A stretch of 16,850 nt of DNA from Patescibacteria group bacterium UBA5738. GTDB lineage: Bacteria > Patescibacteriota > Minisyncoccia > Minisyncoccales > UBA5738. This document shows, piece by piece, positions 1-7,720 of this stretch. Position numbers and translations under genes: made by a program. Location of the stretch: positions 1 to 16,850 of the forward strand of contig DIFW01000021.1 of NCBI GenBank assembly GCA_002419295.1, read 5' to 3'. The notes below the pieces were generated by a model. It did no database searches. It was not told the DNA's origin and worked only from the letters and a program-made list of their open reading frames with translations. The first letter of the stretch is position 1. Every line of letters starts with the position of its first letter.

Positions 1-769
1 GGGAAAATTCAAAAACAACCTTGAAGGCGTATTTTTTCAAAAATGGGATCCTCAAGAATTGCCGGTCAAAAATTTCAACAAAATCAAACAATTTTTTACC
101 CCAAGGCCGATTGATCAAAGGAATCAACAGCCAAGAGAATAAATGAAAATATTCAATTTCAACTGTTGCAAAATATTTTTTGGCAAGTTCAATTCCCTTA
201 TTGTTGAAAATATGCGCCGCCGCCCATGCCGTGCGTTTGCCCAACCGGACATTCAAGGCGCGTTTGAAATTCGCCAGTGGATTATGTCCAAAAGTTTCAA
301 TACCGATCAAGACTCCATCCGGCTTCAATATTCGCGCCAACTCCGGCAAAGCTTTTTCAATATCAATCGAAGAGAAAGTTCCGCCGTTAAACGCAACATC
401 AAACTCACCATCTAAGAATCCGGTATTCTCACAATCCATTTTTAAAAACTGGATTTTGCCGGCAAGTTTGGATTTTGACGAAAATTCCTGCGCATTCTCA
501 AGCAACCCGTCCGAAAGATCAATGCCGATCACCTTTTTTGCCCCCATTTTGGCAATTGGGATGGTATGAACGCCATTTCCGCACCCCCAATCCAAAACCA
601 CGGCTTGCCGGCATAATTTTTCCAAACGTTTATAGCAATAGCGAAAACTTGCCAGCCGCAACGGCCGAAATCCCTCAAAATCAGCCAGTTCGTTGTCCGT
701 GGAAACGGTCGCGGTTTGGCCGGCCATTTGATCATAATATTCAATTTCTTTTTGTTTTCGCAACTCCAT
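1..769 (-). CDS. Class I SAM-dependent methyltransferase (partial, C-terminus beyond left edge)
   Basis: From the ATG at 767-769 a minus-strand frame stays open for 256 codons to the left edge with no stop, so the 3' end is missing. The Rossmann SAM-binding motif I, VVLDWGCGNG, covers residues 57-66, with D60 and the glycine loop clear. The motif II acidic residue is D84 in GIDLSDG. A typical late-Rossmann stretch, LARILKPDGVLIGIETFG, follows near residues 138-155. The C-terminal part is aromatic-rich (EIEYFHLFSWLLIP), as in methyltransferases that often sit in polysaccharide clusters. It starts 33 bases after the wecB stop, so it is probably the next gene of the same transcript. The likely role is O-methylation of a sugar in, or at the end of, the glycan. 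That role is inferred from context; only the fold is secure. No Shine-Dalgarno site is evident. Confidence 0.87.
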   Translation of the reverse strand, partial: MELRKQKEIEYYDQMAGQTATVSTDNELADFEGFRPLRLASFRYCYKRLEKLCRQAVVLDWGCGNGVHTIPIAKMGAKKVIGIDLSDGLLENAQEFSSKSKLAGKIQFLKMDCENTGFLDGEFDVAFNGGTFSSIDIEKALPELARILKPDGVLIGIETFGHNPLANFKRALNVRLGKRTAWAAAHIFNNKGIELAKKYFATVEIEYFHLFSWLLIPLINRPWGKKLFDFVEIFDRQFLRIPFLKKYAFKVVFEFS

Positions 770-802
770 TTTAAAAGTTTTTGCCGCGCCGCGCAGTGAA
801 CA

Positions 803-1951
803 TTAAAACGCACACGCAAGAATATCGGCAATGCGGACTGCGGCGTTGCCATCGCCATAAGGATTTTTTTTGACGATCATTTTTTTGCATTCACCTTCAT
901 CATCAAGTAATTTCTGACTTTCCAAAACAATAAGATCGGCATCGGTTCCCGTGAGCTTTGCCGCGCCGACGGCAACGCCTTCCGGCCTTTCGGTTGCGGC
1001 GCGCATAATAAGCAATGGTTTTTTTAACGATATCGCCTCTTCTTGAATGCCTCCCGAGTCGGTAAGGATGAATTTTGATTTGTTCATCAGGTAAACAAAA
1101 CGTGAATATCCCAACGGATCTATCAAGCGAATATTTTTACTTTTGCCCAGGATTTCAAAAACCGGCGTCCGCACACTGGGATTTAAGTGCACCGGATAAA
1201 TAATGGACGCGTCCGGATTGTTTTGGGCAATAGTTTTCAATGCCCGACATATATTCTTAAATCCTTCCCCGAAGCTTTCCCGCCGATGCCCCGTGACCAA
1301 AATCATTTTTTGGTAGTCGTTTTTTGAAATTTTCCAGTTTACGGAAAAATATTTTTCAATTTCGCGCAAAAACGAGCCCTGATTTTGTTTTTCAACCGTA
1401 ATAAAAAGCGCGTCAATGACAGTGTTGCCAGTTATCCAAATTTTTTTTGGGGAGATTCCTTCACTAATCAAATTTTCTTGAGCGCGGGCGGTGGGCGCAA
1501 AATTAAAATCCGCCAATACCGATATCAAATGCCGATTTTCTTCTTCGGGAAAGGGTTGGTATTTATCGTATGTCCGCAGACCCGCTTCCACGTGGCCAAT
1601 GGGAATTTTACAATAAAACGCCGCCAGCGCGGAAATAAACGCGGCGGTCGTATCTCCTTGTACAATAATTATATCTGGTTTTTCATCGGACAAAATTTTT
1701 TTCAAACCCGTCATGGTGCGCGTCGTAATGTCAAACAAACTTTGATTTTTTGACATGATATTCATATCGTAATCGGGCTTGATGGAAAAAAGATCCAAAA
1801 CTTGATCCAACATAAGGCGGTGTTGCGCCGTAACACAAATTTTTATGTCAAACCGCGCCGGATGCCGCTTTAAAGCGAAAATAACCGGCGCAAGCTTTAT
1901 CGCTTCCGGCCGAGTTCCAAAAATCAACATTATTTTTTTCTTTCTTTTCAT
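803..1951 (-). CDS. wecB: UDP-N-acetylglucosamine 2-epimerase, classical WecB type
   Basis: This 382-residue protein is the usual length for non-hydrolysing UDP-GlcNAc 2-epimerase, which interconverts UDP-GlcNAc and UDP-ManNAc in the cytoplasm (GT-B fold). The N-terminal signature GTRPEAIKLAPV is at residues 12-23. Residues matching the E. coli WecB catalytic set are visible: D100 in QGDTT, E122 in HVEAGLR, E136 in the PEEENR segment and H222 in TGHRRE. The spacing E122-E136 (14 residues) is that of WecB proper. ILTDSGGIQEEA (295-306) and a late PYGDGNAAVRI complete the family pattern. Its ATG overlaps the TGA of the upstream SDR gene in a classic ATGA junction (1948-1951), so the two are probably translationally coupled. 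UDP-ManNAc could be used directly or oxidised to UDP-ManNAcA by an enzyme not seen here. A second, divergent epimerase lies at 11352-12485. Confidence 0.93.
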   Translation of the reverse strand: MKRKKKIMLIFGTRPEAIKLAPVIFALKRHPARFDIKICVTAQHRLMLDQVLDLFSIKPDYDMNIMSKNQSLFDITTRTMTGLKKILSDEKPDIIIVQGDTTAAFISALAAFYCKIPIGHVEAGLRTYDKYQPFPEEENRHLISVLADFNFAPTARAQENLISEGISPKKIWITGNTVIDALFITVEKQNQGSFLREIEKYFSVNWKISKNDYQKMILVTGHRRESFGEGFKNICRALKTIAQNNPDASIIYPVHLNPSVRTPVFEILGKSKNIRLIDPLGYSRFVYLMNKSKFILTDSGGIQEEAISLKKPLLIMRAATERPEGVAVGAAKLTGTDADLIVLESQKLLDDEGECKKMIVKKNPYGDGNAAVRIADILACAF

Positions 1952-3000
1952 TCTTTTGTTTTGCCAAGTGCCCCAAGCTCGCGCACCGCCGACGATGTTC
2001 CCGGCCCGAAAGAATTACTTGCGTCAATGTCGGCCATGTGATTTTTAAACCATTCAATCGTGATTTTAATCCCCTCTTCAAAATCCATCTTCGGATCATA
2101 TCCCATTGTTTCCCGCGCCAAATCAATGGACGCCAAAAGTCTTTTTTTTGTATCCCATTTGCGGCTTCCTACAATTTTAATTCCCGCGTCACTGCCGGTC
2201 AGGCGATTAACCATTTCCGCCAACCGGCCGATTTTTATTTCCCGTCCCGAAGCCAGATTCATCGCCATACCCGAACATTGAGGATAAAATCCCGCTCTCA
2301 AAAGCCCGTCAACAATATCTCCGACATAGGTAAAATCGCGCGTCGCTTCCGCATCGCCCGTGATCGGCAAGGGCTTTCCTTTTAACGCCCAATATATGAA
2401 ATTCGGTATAACGTTGCGATATTGGCCGGGCACCTCGCCCGGGCCGTAAGAATTAAAAAATCTGGTCTTAACGATCTCCATATCATAATGATGCGCGAAA
2501 AAATTGCAATACAACTCGCCCAGCATTTTGGTTACTTGATAGGGTGTCGTTAAATTGATTGACATAAACTCTTCTTTCAACGGCAAGGGAGCCTGGCTAC
2601 CATATATTGAACAACCCGACGAAGCATAGACGAAACGGCCGGTTTTGGCAAGATTGGCGTATTCCAACATTTTCAAAGTTCCCAACCCGTTGATCTGTAA
2701 ATCTTTTTCGGGATAATCCACTGAATTTTGATTGGCAAAAAAAGCCGCTAAATGAAAAACCCTTTCCGGTTTTTCGTTAAAAACCCGCTTTAACGAAATA
2801 TCGTCGGCAACGCTTCCTTTGACAAAAATCACGTTGGGGCGCGAAGGAATATTCCACTCATGGGATGCGGAAAGATCGTCAAGGATAAAAATCATTTTCG
2901 CGCCGGCGTCCGAAAGCGCGCGGCAAAGATTGGAGCCGATTGCCCCCGCGCCGCCGCTCACCAATATTGTTTTGTTTTTATATGATTCAAGATAATCCAT
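1948..3000 (-). CDS. Extended SDR NAD-dependent nucleotide-sugar epimerase/dehydratase
   Basis: This 350-residue protein has the cofactor motif SGGAGAIG at residues 15-22, matching the TGxxGxxG pattern with Ser for Thr. The catalytic Y154-x3-K158 lies in PYQVTKM, with upstream serines S127/S128 in ASSGCSIYG. RFFNSYGPGE (180-189) and RDFTYVGDIVDG (221-232) are typical of the GalE/RmlB/GMD branch of extended SDRs that modify sugar nucleotides. The substrate cannot be fixed: 4-epimerase, 4,6-dehydratase or 4-reductase are all possible. A C-terminal tail of about 30 residues after the IEWFKN segment is rich in Gly, Ser and Ala and looks unstructured. The next gene, wecB, starts inside its stop codon. 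The upstream neighbour is another SDR with a similar C-terminal segment (DPK followed by a GIK..IEW pattern), 79 bases away. I saw no Shine-Dalgarno site before the ATG. Confidence 0.88.
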   Translation of the reverse strand: MDYLESYKNKTILVSGGAGAIGSNLCRALSDAGAKMIFILDDLSASHEWNIPSRPNVIFVKGSVADDISLKRVFNEKPERVFHLAAFFANQNSVDYPEKDLQINGLGTLKMLEYANLAKTGRFVYASSGCSIYGSQAPLPLKEEFMSINLTTPYQVTKMLGELYCNFFAHHYDMEIVKTRFFNSYGPGEVPGQYRNVIPNFIYWALKGKPLPITGDAEATRDFTYVGDIVDGLLRAGFYPQCSGMAMNLASGREIKIGRLAEMVNRLTGSDAGIKIVGSRKWDTKKRLLASIDLARETMGYDPKMDFEEGIKITIEWFKNHMADIDASNSFGPGTSSAVRELGALGKTKE

Positions 3001-3079
3001 GTATTTTCAAAAATTAGAAAGACACCCCCCGTCCAATTTGCATTTATCTGGAACGCATAATCCGTCCAAAAAATTTTAA

Positions 3080-4000
3080 TCAAGCGCAATAGGTTTTTTT
3101 CATCCACTCAATATACAATTTAATTCCCTGCTCAATGGGAATTTTCGGATCATGTCCTAAATCGCGCCTGATTTTTGAAAAATCAACTTGCTTGATTTTG
3201 GTGGTAAACGGCTCGGCTTGCTTGTAAACAACCATTTTGTCGCTCAACCCAAGGGTTTTTAAAACCAAATCGGAAATGTATCTTATGTCAACGATCCATT
3301 CTTCTTTGCTACCGATATTGTAAACCTCGCCGGGAATAAAATTGTCCGCAATATTCGCCAATGTCCGGCAGGTATCGCCGACATAATCAAAAATCCGTTT
3401 ATGCCCTTCGTAAACCGTGTAGGGCTGTTTTGCCAACGCCCGATAGACGAAAATCGGAATCACTCCCCGATAAGAGCTGTAATATTCGTACGGACCGTAA
3501 CAATTAAGGGGCCTCACTCTTACGGTTTCGGTGCCAAACATTTTGGCCGAATTTATCACTTGCAATTCTCCGGCCCATTTTGATATCGCGTAATCATTCA
3601 TCTGTTGGATGGGTATCTGTTCCATCACCTCTTCTTTCATTATCCCCTCGTAGTCGCCGTAAACTTCGCAACTGGAAAAGAAAATCTGGCGAAAGCGGTG
3701 TTTTTCCTGCAATCTTAAAATATTTTTGGCACCGATAACATTGGTTTTCCATAAATTTTCATAATGGTCTTCGCCGTTCCAGCGCCCGTATTCGGCGGCG
3801 AGATGATAAACAAAATCAAATTTTTGCTTGTCAAAAATTTTTTCCAATTGCCAGTAACTGGCAACATCAGCCCGATAATGGCGATCACTTTCGCCGTGCA
3901 AAATGTCAAGCGTCCAAATTTGATGGCCGCGGCTTTCCAGCTCCGATTTCAAATTCGTGCCGATAAAGCCCCGCCCGCCGGTGATTAAAATATTTGCCAT
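3080..4000 (-). CDS. Extended SDR NAD-dependent nucleotide-sugar epimerase/dehydratase
   Basis: This 306-residue protein begins MANILITGGRGFIG with TGxxGxxG glycines G8, G11 and G14. The active site Y137-x3-K141 (DYAISKW) and S109/S110 in FFSSCEVYG are intact. RVRPLNCYGPYE (161-172) and KRIFDYVGDTCRT (201-213) mark the nucleotide-sugar SDR branch. The C-terminus has the common segment in which GHDPKIPIEQGIK precedes YIEWMK. It should act on a UDP-, dTDP- or GDP-sugar in the cytoplasm; which sugar cannot be read from the sequence. It sits 29 bases upstream (left) of no gene on the plus strand but follows the WbuB-like glycosyltransferase by 29 bases on the minus strand. It precedes a second SDR, so the two may catalyse consecutive steps. 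It ends in TGA at 3080-3082. Confidence 0.88.
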   Translation of the reverse strand: MANILITGGRGFIGTNLKSELESRGHQIWTLDILHGESDRHYRADVASYWQLEKIFDKQKFDFVYHLAAEYGRWNGEDHYENLWKTNVIGAKNILRLQEKHRFRQIFFSSCEVYGDYEGIMKEEVMEQIPIQQMNDYAISKWAGELQVINSAKMFGTETVRVRPLNCYGPYEYYSSYRGVIPIFVYRALAKQPYTVYEGHKRIFDYVGDTCRTLANIADNFIPGEVYNIGSKEEWIVDIRYISDLVLKTLGLSDKMVVYKQAEPFTTKIKQVDFSKIRRDLGHDPKIPIEQGIKLYIEWMKKTYCA

Positions 4001-4029
4001 ATTTTTTTAATAATCCCAAAAATTTCCGG

Positions 4030-5268
4030 TTAATCGGCATCTTTGTTTTTCGTTTTTAAAATCAAATCAAAAAGTTCTTCATACTTCTCAATTTGCACTT
4101 GGGGACAAAGATACTTAAAGTAATAATCTCTTCCCGCCGCGCCGATTTTTTTTCTTTCATCATCTTTCATATCATATAATTTTTTCACGACGCGGGCAAG
4201 TGACGCCGCGTTCATCGGCGTGGCGGCCAAACCGGCTTTGGCGGATAAAATCAAATCAGCGGCGTCTCCGGCCACCGAAATTATCACCGGGCGGCCGCTA
4301 AGCAAGCTTGATTGGGTTTTCCCGGGAATGGTTATTTTAAAAAGAGGATTGTCAACCAAATGAACCAAAACTGCCTCGGACAAAGCGTATAATTTGGGCA
4401 TATCGGCCATCGGAATCCGAGGCAAAAACCGGACATTCGCCAATTTTTTTTCCGCCGCCGCGGTTTCAAGCATTTTTTTATCAATTCCGCCGCCGACAAA
4501 AACAAATTGTATTTTTGAAATACTCTTCAATAAAGCGGCGGCGGCAATCACGTTGAGAAGCCCTTGCGCCGGCCCCATATTCCCGGCATATAAAACGTTA
4601 AAGCGGCCCGCCATGCCCCATTTTTCCGCCAGTTGGGAATCTGCGGCCACCGGCAAAAATTCTCCCTCGTAAGCCCAGTTGTAAAATACCTTTATTTTTT
4701 GAGGATCAACTCCTTTTTGCCGCAAATTTTCCCCAAATCCCGGAGAAATGACGGTGATCGCGGCGGCTTTTTTGTAAATAAACCGCGCCAATCGCGCCAC
4801 AACGCCAAGCGTAAGGCGATTTGAAACCATGCCCGTAGCCGATAAAGTCTCCGGCCACATATCTTGGATTTCAAAAACAAAGGGCGCCTTTTTGATTTTG
4901 CTCAAAATTAATGCCGGAATGCCCAAGGTTATCGGTGGATGATACGCCATTATAACATCCGTTCGTCCGCATAAAAACGGCCCTAAAATTGACGCCGCCA
5001 GCGGAAAACTCAAATAATTGATCGCGCGCAAAAAGGCTGAACGGCCTCGATTGGGGAAAAGAGGCACTCGGATTATTTTCACCCCGTCAACAATTTCCTT
5101 TTGCCATATTTTTTGCCGCCAACCCGGATAAATTTTCCCTTGCGGATAGTTTGGAAATCCGGTGAGAACAACCGCTTCGTGCCCCCGCATGACCAATCCT
5201 TTGGCCAAAATGTGCATTTTGGGATCGGGCTCGGGAATGTAATTTTGGGTAATGATTAAAATTTTCAT
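4030..5268 (-). CDS. Glycosyltransferase family 4, WbuB/WcaI-like
   Basis: I place the start at the ATG at 5266-5268, giving 412 residues beginning MKILIITQNYIPEP, the usual N-terminus of this GT4 group. The frame is open 23 codons further to a TTG at 5337, but that extension would translate a palindrome and runs into the preceding gene, so I reject it. EIQDMWPE at 133-140 is the signature loop of WbuB/WcaI-type enzymes (known for L-FucNAc and colanic-acid transferases). YAGNMGPAQGL (227-237) is the donor-side loop. As in that group, the classical EX7E motif is replaced by a segment IPGKTQSSLLSGRPVI (314-329). The protein is cytoplasmic or peripheral on the inner membrane and would add one sugar to the lipid-linked repeat unit. 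Donor and acceptor are not predictable. It is separated from the preceding glycosyltransferase by 55 bases holding a perfect hairpin. Confidence 0.9.
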   Translation of the reverse strand: MKILIITQNYIPEPDPKMHILAKGLVMRGHEAVVLTGFPNYPQGKIYPGWRQKIWQKEIVDGVKIIRVPLFPNRGRSAFLRAINYLSFPLAASILGPFLCGRTDVIMAYHPPITLGIPALILSKIKKAPFVFEIQDMWPETLSATGMVSNRLTLGVVARLARFIYKKAAAITVISPGFGENLRQKGVDPQKIKVFYNWAYEGEFLPVAADSQLAEKWGMAGRFNVLYAGNMGPAQGLLNVIAAAALLKSISKIQFVFVGGGIDKKMLETAAAEKKLANVRFLPRIPMADMPKLYALSEAVLVHLVDNPLFKITIPGKTQSSLLSGRPVIISVAGDAADLILSAKAGLAATPMNAASLARVVKKLYDMKDDERKKIGAAGRDYYFKYLCPQVQIEKYEELFDLILKTKNKDAD

Positions 5269-5280
5269 AGTTAAACAATT

Positions 5281-5306
5281 CCGCGGCGCAAATTTTTGCG
5301 CCGCGG
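5281..5306. repeat. Perfect GC-rich inverted repeat (hairpin) between two glycosyltransferase genes
   Basis: CCGCGGCGCAAA and its exact reverse complement TTTGCGCCGCGG flank two central bases, so RNA from either strand could form about 11 pairs with a 4-base loop. It lies in the 55-base gap after the stop of the 5324-6472 gene and 12 bases before the ATG at 5268. Short outer arms, AACAATT at 5274-5280 and AATTGTT at 5319-5325, could extend the structure; the right arm overlaps the TAA stop. On the transcribed strand it is followed by AATTGTTTAACT, which is too poor in U for a confident intrinsic terminator. It could be an attenuator, an RNA processing or stability element, or a translational control element for the downstream gene. 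The repeat itself is certain; its role is not. Confidence 0.85.
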
Positions 5307-5323
5307 ATCTTGCGGCAAAATTG

Positions 5324-6472
5324 TTAAATTTTGGCAATGGCGCGATAAAGGGATATCATTCGTGCCGAAACCGCTTCCAGCGAAAAATCGCGGGTAATAA
5401 GCTTTTTGGCATTGGCGCCGATTTGAGCGCTCGTTTCGGCCGAATCAAAAACAATATTTATCGCTTCGGCAAGCTGATATTGATCACAATCAATGATTAA
5501 CGCGGCTTTATTTTCGCCCGCTTCGGGAAAATTGCATTGTTGCGTGAAAATTGACGGAATGCCGCACGCCATCGCCTCCAAAATCGCCATGCTAAATCCC
5601 TCCGAATAAGAAGGCAAGACAAACACATCCGCCCGGGCCAAAGCCGCCATCTTGGCGCTTCCCGACAAATTTCCCGCAAAAATCGTTTTATCGGCAACTT
5701 TTTGGTTTTCCAAAATTTTCTTGATTTCTCGGGCATATTCCGAATTGTCCGGCCCGGCGATAACCAAACGCGCATTATTTTTTTTGCGAGACACCGCGCC
5801 AAACGCGAGGGAAAGAAGATCGAGCCCCTTTTTTTGATCAATTCTCCCCAAATAAAGAATCATTTTTTCTTGGGGAGCGATACCAAAATTCCGTTCAAAT
5901 TCATCTCGCTGGGGCATTGATGCAAAATCATCCAAATTGATCCCGTTGGGAATTTTAACGATTCGACTGGCCGGCGCCCGCTTCTTAATATCTTCGGCTT
6001 CGGCCCGGGTGAGCGCTTGCACCGCCGCCGCGCCGGAAAAAATCTCTTTTTCAACAATGTTAAAAAAGAGATTTTTTGCCAAAGCCCGGCGGCGCCAGCA
6101 CCAACGATCCATAGCGCCGTGCGGAGCCACCACATAGGGGATACCGGCAACGCGGGCCGCCAAGCAAGCGATAAAATGGGGGTAATGCCAAATTTCATGC
6201 ACATGCACAACATCGAAATTTTTAATGTTCTTAATGATCGCCTCCGCGAAGGCAACGGAATGGCCGGGCCAAAAAAAAGACAAAAAGTTTTGCTCAAAAA
6301 TTTTTGACTCGGCGGCAAGCGGACGGATATTGCCCCACTTTTTGGCACTCGCCGTTGAAAAAACCGTCGTTGACAAACCCTTGCGATTCAAAATTTCCGC
6401 CAGCTCGCAAACAACTTTGGTCGGACCTCCCGATTCAAGATAAAGATTTTCCGCAATTTGAAGAATTTTCAT
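5324..6472 (-). CDS. Glycosyltransferase family 4
   Basis: I start this gene at the ATG at 6470-6472 (382 residues, MKILQIAENLYLESGGPTK). A TTG nine codons upstream (6499) lies inside the preceding coding region and is less likely. The protein is a GT-B enzyme of family GT4. The acceptor-side domain carries the ESGGPTKVV glycine loop (13-21), VHVHEIWHYPH (89-99) and APHGAMDRW (116-124). The donor-side domain has YLGRIDQKKGLDLL (207-220) and a canonical EX7E motif, E291 to E299, in EGFSMAILEAM. The HGAMDRW segment is typical of GT4 enzymes in capsule and exopolysaccharide clusters. It is a retaining transferase that probably adds one hexose-type sugar; donor and linkage are unknown. It follows the previous glycosyltransferase by 14 bases, consistent with one transcript. 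It ends in TAA at 5324-5326, inside the outer arm of the hairpin region. Confidence 0.92.
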   Translation of the reverse strand: MKILQIAENLYLESGGPTKVVCELAEILNRKGLSTTVFSTASAKKWGNIRPLAAESKIFEQNFLSFFWPGHSVAFAEAIIKNIKNFDVVHVHEIWHYPHFIACLAARVAGIPYVVAPHGAMDRWCWRRRALAKNLFFNIVEKEIFSGAAAVQALTRAEAEDIKKRAPASRIVKIPNGINLDDFASMPQRDEFERNFGIAPQEKMILYLGRIDQKKGLDLLSLAFGAVSRKKNNARLVIAGPDNSEYAREIKKILENQKVADKTIFAGNLSGSAKMAALARADVFVLPSYSEGFSMAILEAMACGIPSIFTQQCNFPEAGENKAALIIDCDQYQLAEAINIVFDSAETSAQIGANAKKLITRDFSLEAVSARMISLYRAIAKI

Positions 6473-6486
6473 AACCGATTTGCAAA

Positions 6487-7650
6487 CTATCCGGCGCAAT
6501 CAATGAATTTTTGCGCGATTATTTCCCATGAAAACCGTTTTTCTATCAGTTCTCTTCCTCTTCGCCCCATTTCGTAGCGCACCTCTTCGTGCCGGCACAA
6601 ATAATCCAGTTTTTCGGCCAATGCTTCGGCATTTCCGGTTTGATACGTCAAGCCGTTGTCATTGACCAGCCTTTCTCGCACCGCTTCCACATCGCATCCC
6701 ACCACCGGCCTTTGACAGCTCATTGCGTCCAATATGCTCGTTGAAGTTTCTTTCGGCCAAACGCAAATATCGGCGGCACTGTAAAACGCCGGCAATTCCG
6801 CCGCCGGCACAAACGGCTGGAAAAGCATTCTTTTCCTTTTTTCGGGAGACAAACAATCAATCAGCCTTTGCTTAAATTCGGCCGTGCCGCCGCCCACGAG
6901 CAAAAGAAATACCCGGCAAGTTTCCATTTTGTTAAACGCCGCCGCCAAAGTGTCCACCCCTTTGGCGAAATTGTATTTGCCGGTGTATACAATTAAGACA
7001 TCGTTGTCGGCAATCCCCAACCGATGCCGCATTGCCTCCCTTTTTGCCCGATCATATTGGTAAAGCCGGCTGTCCGAGCCCAAAGGAATACAAGTAATTT
7101 TTTCTTTCGGAATCCCGTCCTTTTCTTCAAGATGGCGGCATGTTTGCCGGCTTACGCCAACAAATTTGTCAACCCAAGGAACCAATTCGCGGCCGGCGCG
7201 CATTCTTTTTAAGGCGTAATAAATTTTTCCGGCAATATCGTCACGCGCGAAAATATCCATATGATCGTCCACAATCAACTTGAATCGCGCTCCCCGCAAT
7301 CTCATTTTTGCCAATCTAAAAGAGTTTGAAAGAACCGCGTGGGATATCACCAAATCGGGATCCAAAAATCGCACGGTTTTCTCCAGGTTGATGAGCCAAA
7401 CCCGGCATCTGATATCAAAAAGAGTTTTCAAGCGGTATGTCGAAATTCCTTCCTCAATTGAAAACCCCGCCGGACGGCGGCGGCTTCCAAGCAAAGGAGC
7501 ATACGTTTTTTCAAAATCGGGAAACGGATAATAACGATCGGAGGCAATCATATAAACTTCGTGCCCCATTCTAATTTGCTCCCGGGCCAAAAAAGTTTCC
7601 TGATATCCCAATTTCGGCTGAAAATAATTTATCACATGCACGATTTTCAT
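6487..7650 (-). CDS. Glycosyltransferase family 4 with altered EX7E motif
   Basis: This 387-residue GT-B protein starts MKIVHVINYFQPKLGYQE with the N-terminal glycine loop region of GT4. FVGVSRQTCRHL (163-174) and IPLGSD (188-193) lead into the donor-binding domain. VYTGKYNFAKGVDTL (221-235) matches the usual phosphate-binding G-K loop, and LLLVGGGTAEF follows at 249-259. Where other GT4 enzymes have E-x7-E, this one reads KETSTSILD (300-308): Lys aligns with the first Glu and Asp with the second, with an extra Glu at 301. The following AMSCQRPVVG is normal, so the gene is not obviously decayed. It likely adds one sugar to the repeat unit. The gene begins 70 bases after the polymerase stop, one of the longer gaps in the cluster, and is followed closely by another GT4 gene. 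It ends in TAG. Confidence 0.9.
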   Translation of the reverse strand: MKIVHVINYFQPKLGYQETFLAREQIRMGHEVYMIASDRYYPFPDFEKTYAPLLGSRRRPAGFSIEEGISTYRLKTLFDIRCRVWLINLEKTVRFLDPDLVISHAVLSNSFRLAKMRLRGARFKLIVDDHMDIFARDDIAGKIYYALKRMRAGRELVPWVDKFVGVSRQTCRHLEEKDGIPKEKITCIPLGSDSRLYQYDRAKREAMRHRLGIADNDVLIVYTGKYNFAKGVDTLAAAFNKMETCRVFLLLVGGGTAEFKQRLIDCLSPEKRKRMLFQPFVPAAELPAFYSAADICVWPKETSTSILDAMSCQRPVVGCDVEAVRERLVNDNGLTYQTGNAEALAEKLDYLCRHEEVRYEMGRRGRELIEKRFSWEIIAQKFIDCAG

Positions 7651-7669
7651 GGTTTTTCGTTTTTTAAAA

Positions 7670-7675
7670 ATTATA
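7670..7675 (-). promoter_or_regulatory. Possible internal -10 element upstream of the 6487-7650 gene
   Basis: The minus strand reads an exact TATAAT here, in the 70-base gap between the polymerase stop (7721) and the ATG at 7650. A start site near 7663 would leave a leader of about a dozen bases. I could not find a good -35 hexamer at the normal 16-18 base distance, and AT-rich gaps produce such hexamers by chance, so this is weak. Confidence 0.2.
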
Positions 7676-7720
7676 TTTCAAAATCCCGGCACCAACGCCC
7701 AAACAATTCCCCCAAAAAAA

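Noticed and set aside
529..858. A 109-codon minus-strand open frame spanning the wecB/methyltransferase junction
   Set aside because: It is out of frame with the methyltransferase, whose SAM-binding motif is read in another frame over the same bases; the 109-residue product has no family character.
3029..3069. Direct repeat CCGTCCAA (3029-3036 and 3062-3069) in the gap between the two SDR genes
   Set aside because: Only eight bases and two copies; easily chance, and no attachment-site or operator pattern goes with it.
5860..6348. A 162-codon minus-strand frame inside the GT4 gene
   Set aside because: It is a shifted frame within a gene whose GT4 motifs are intact from end to end, so there is no sign of a frameshift or overlapping gene.
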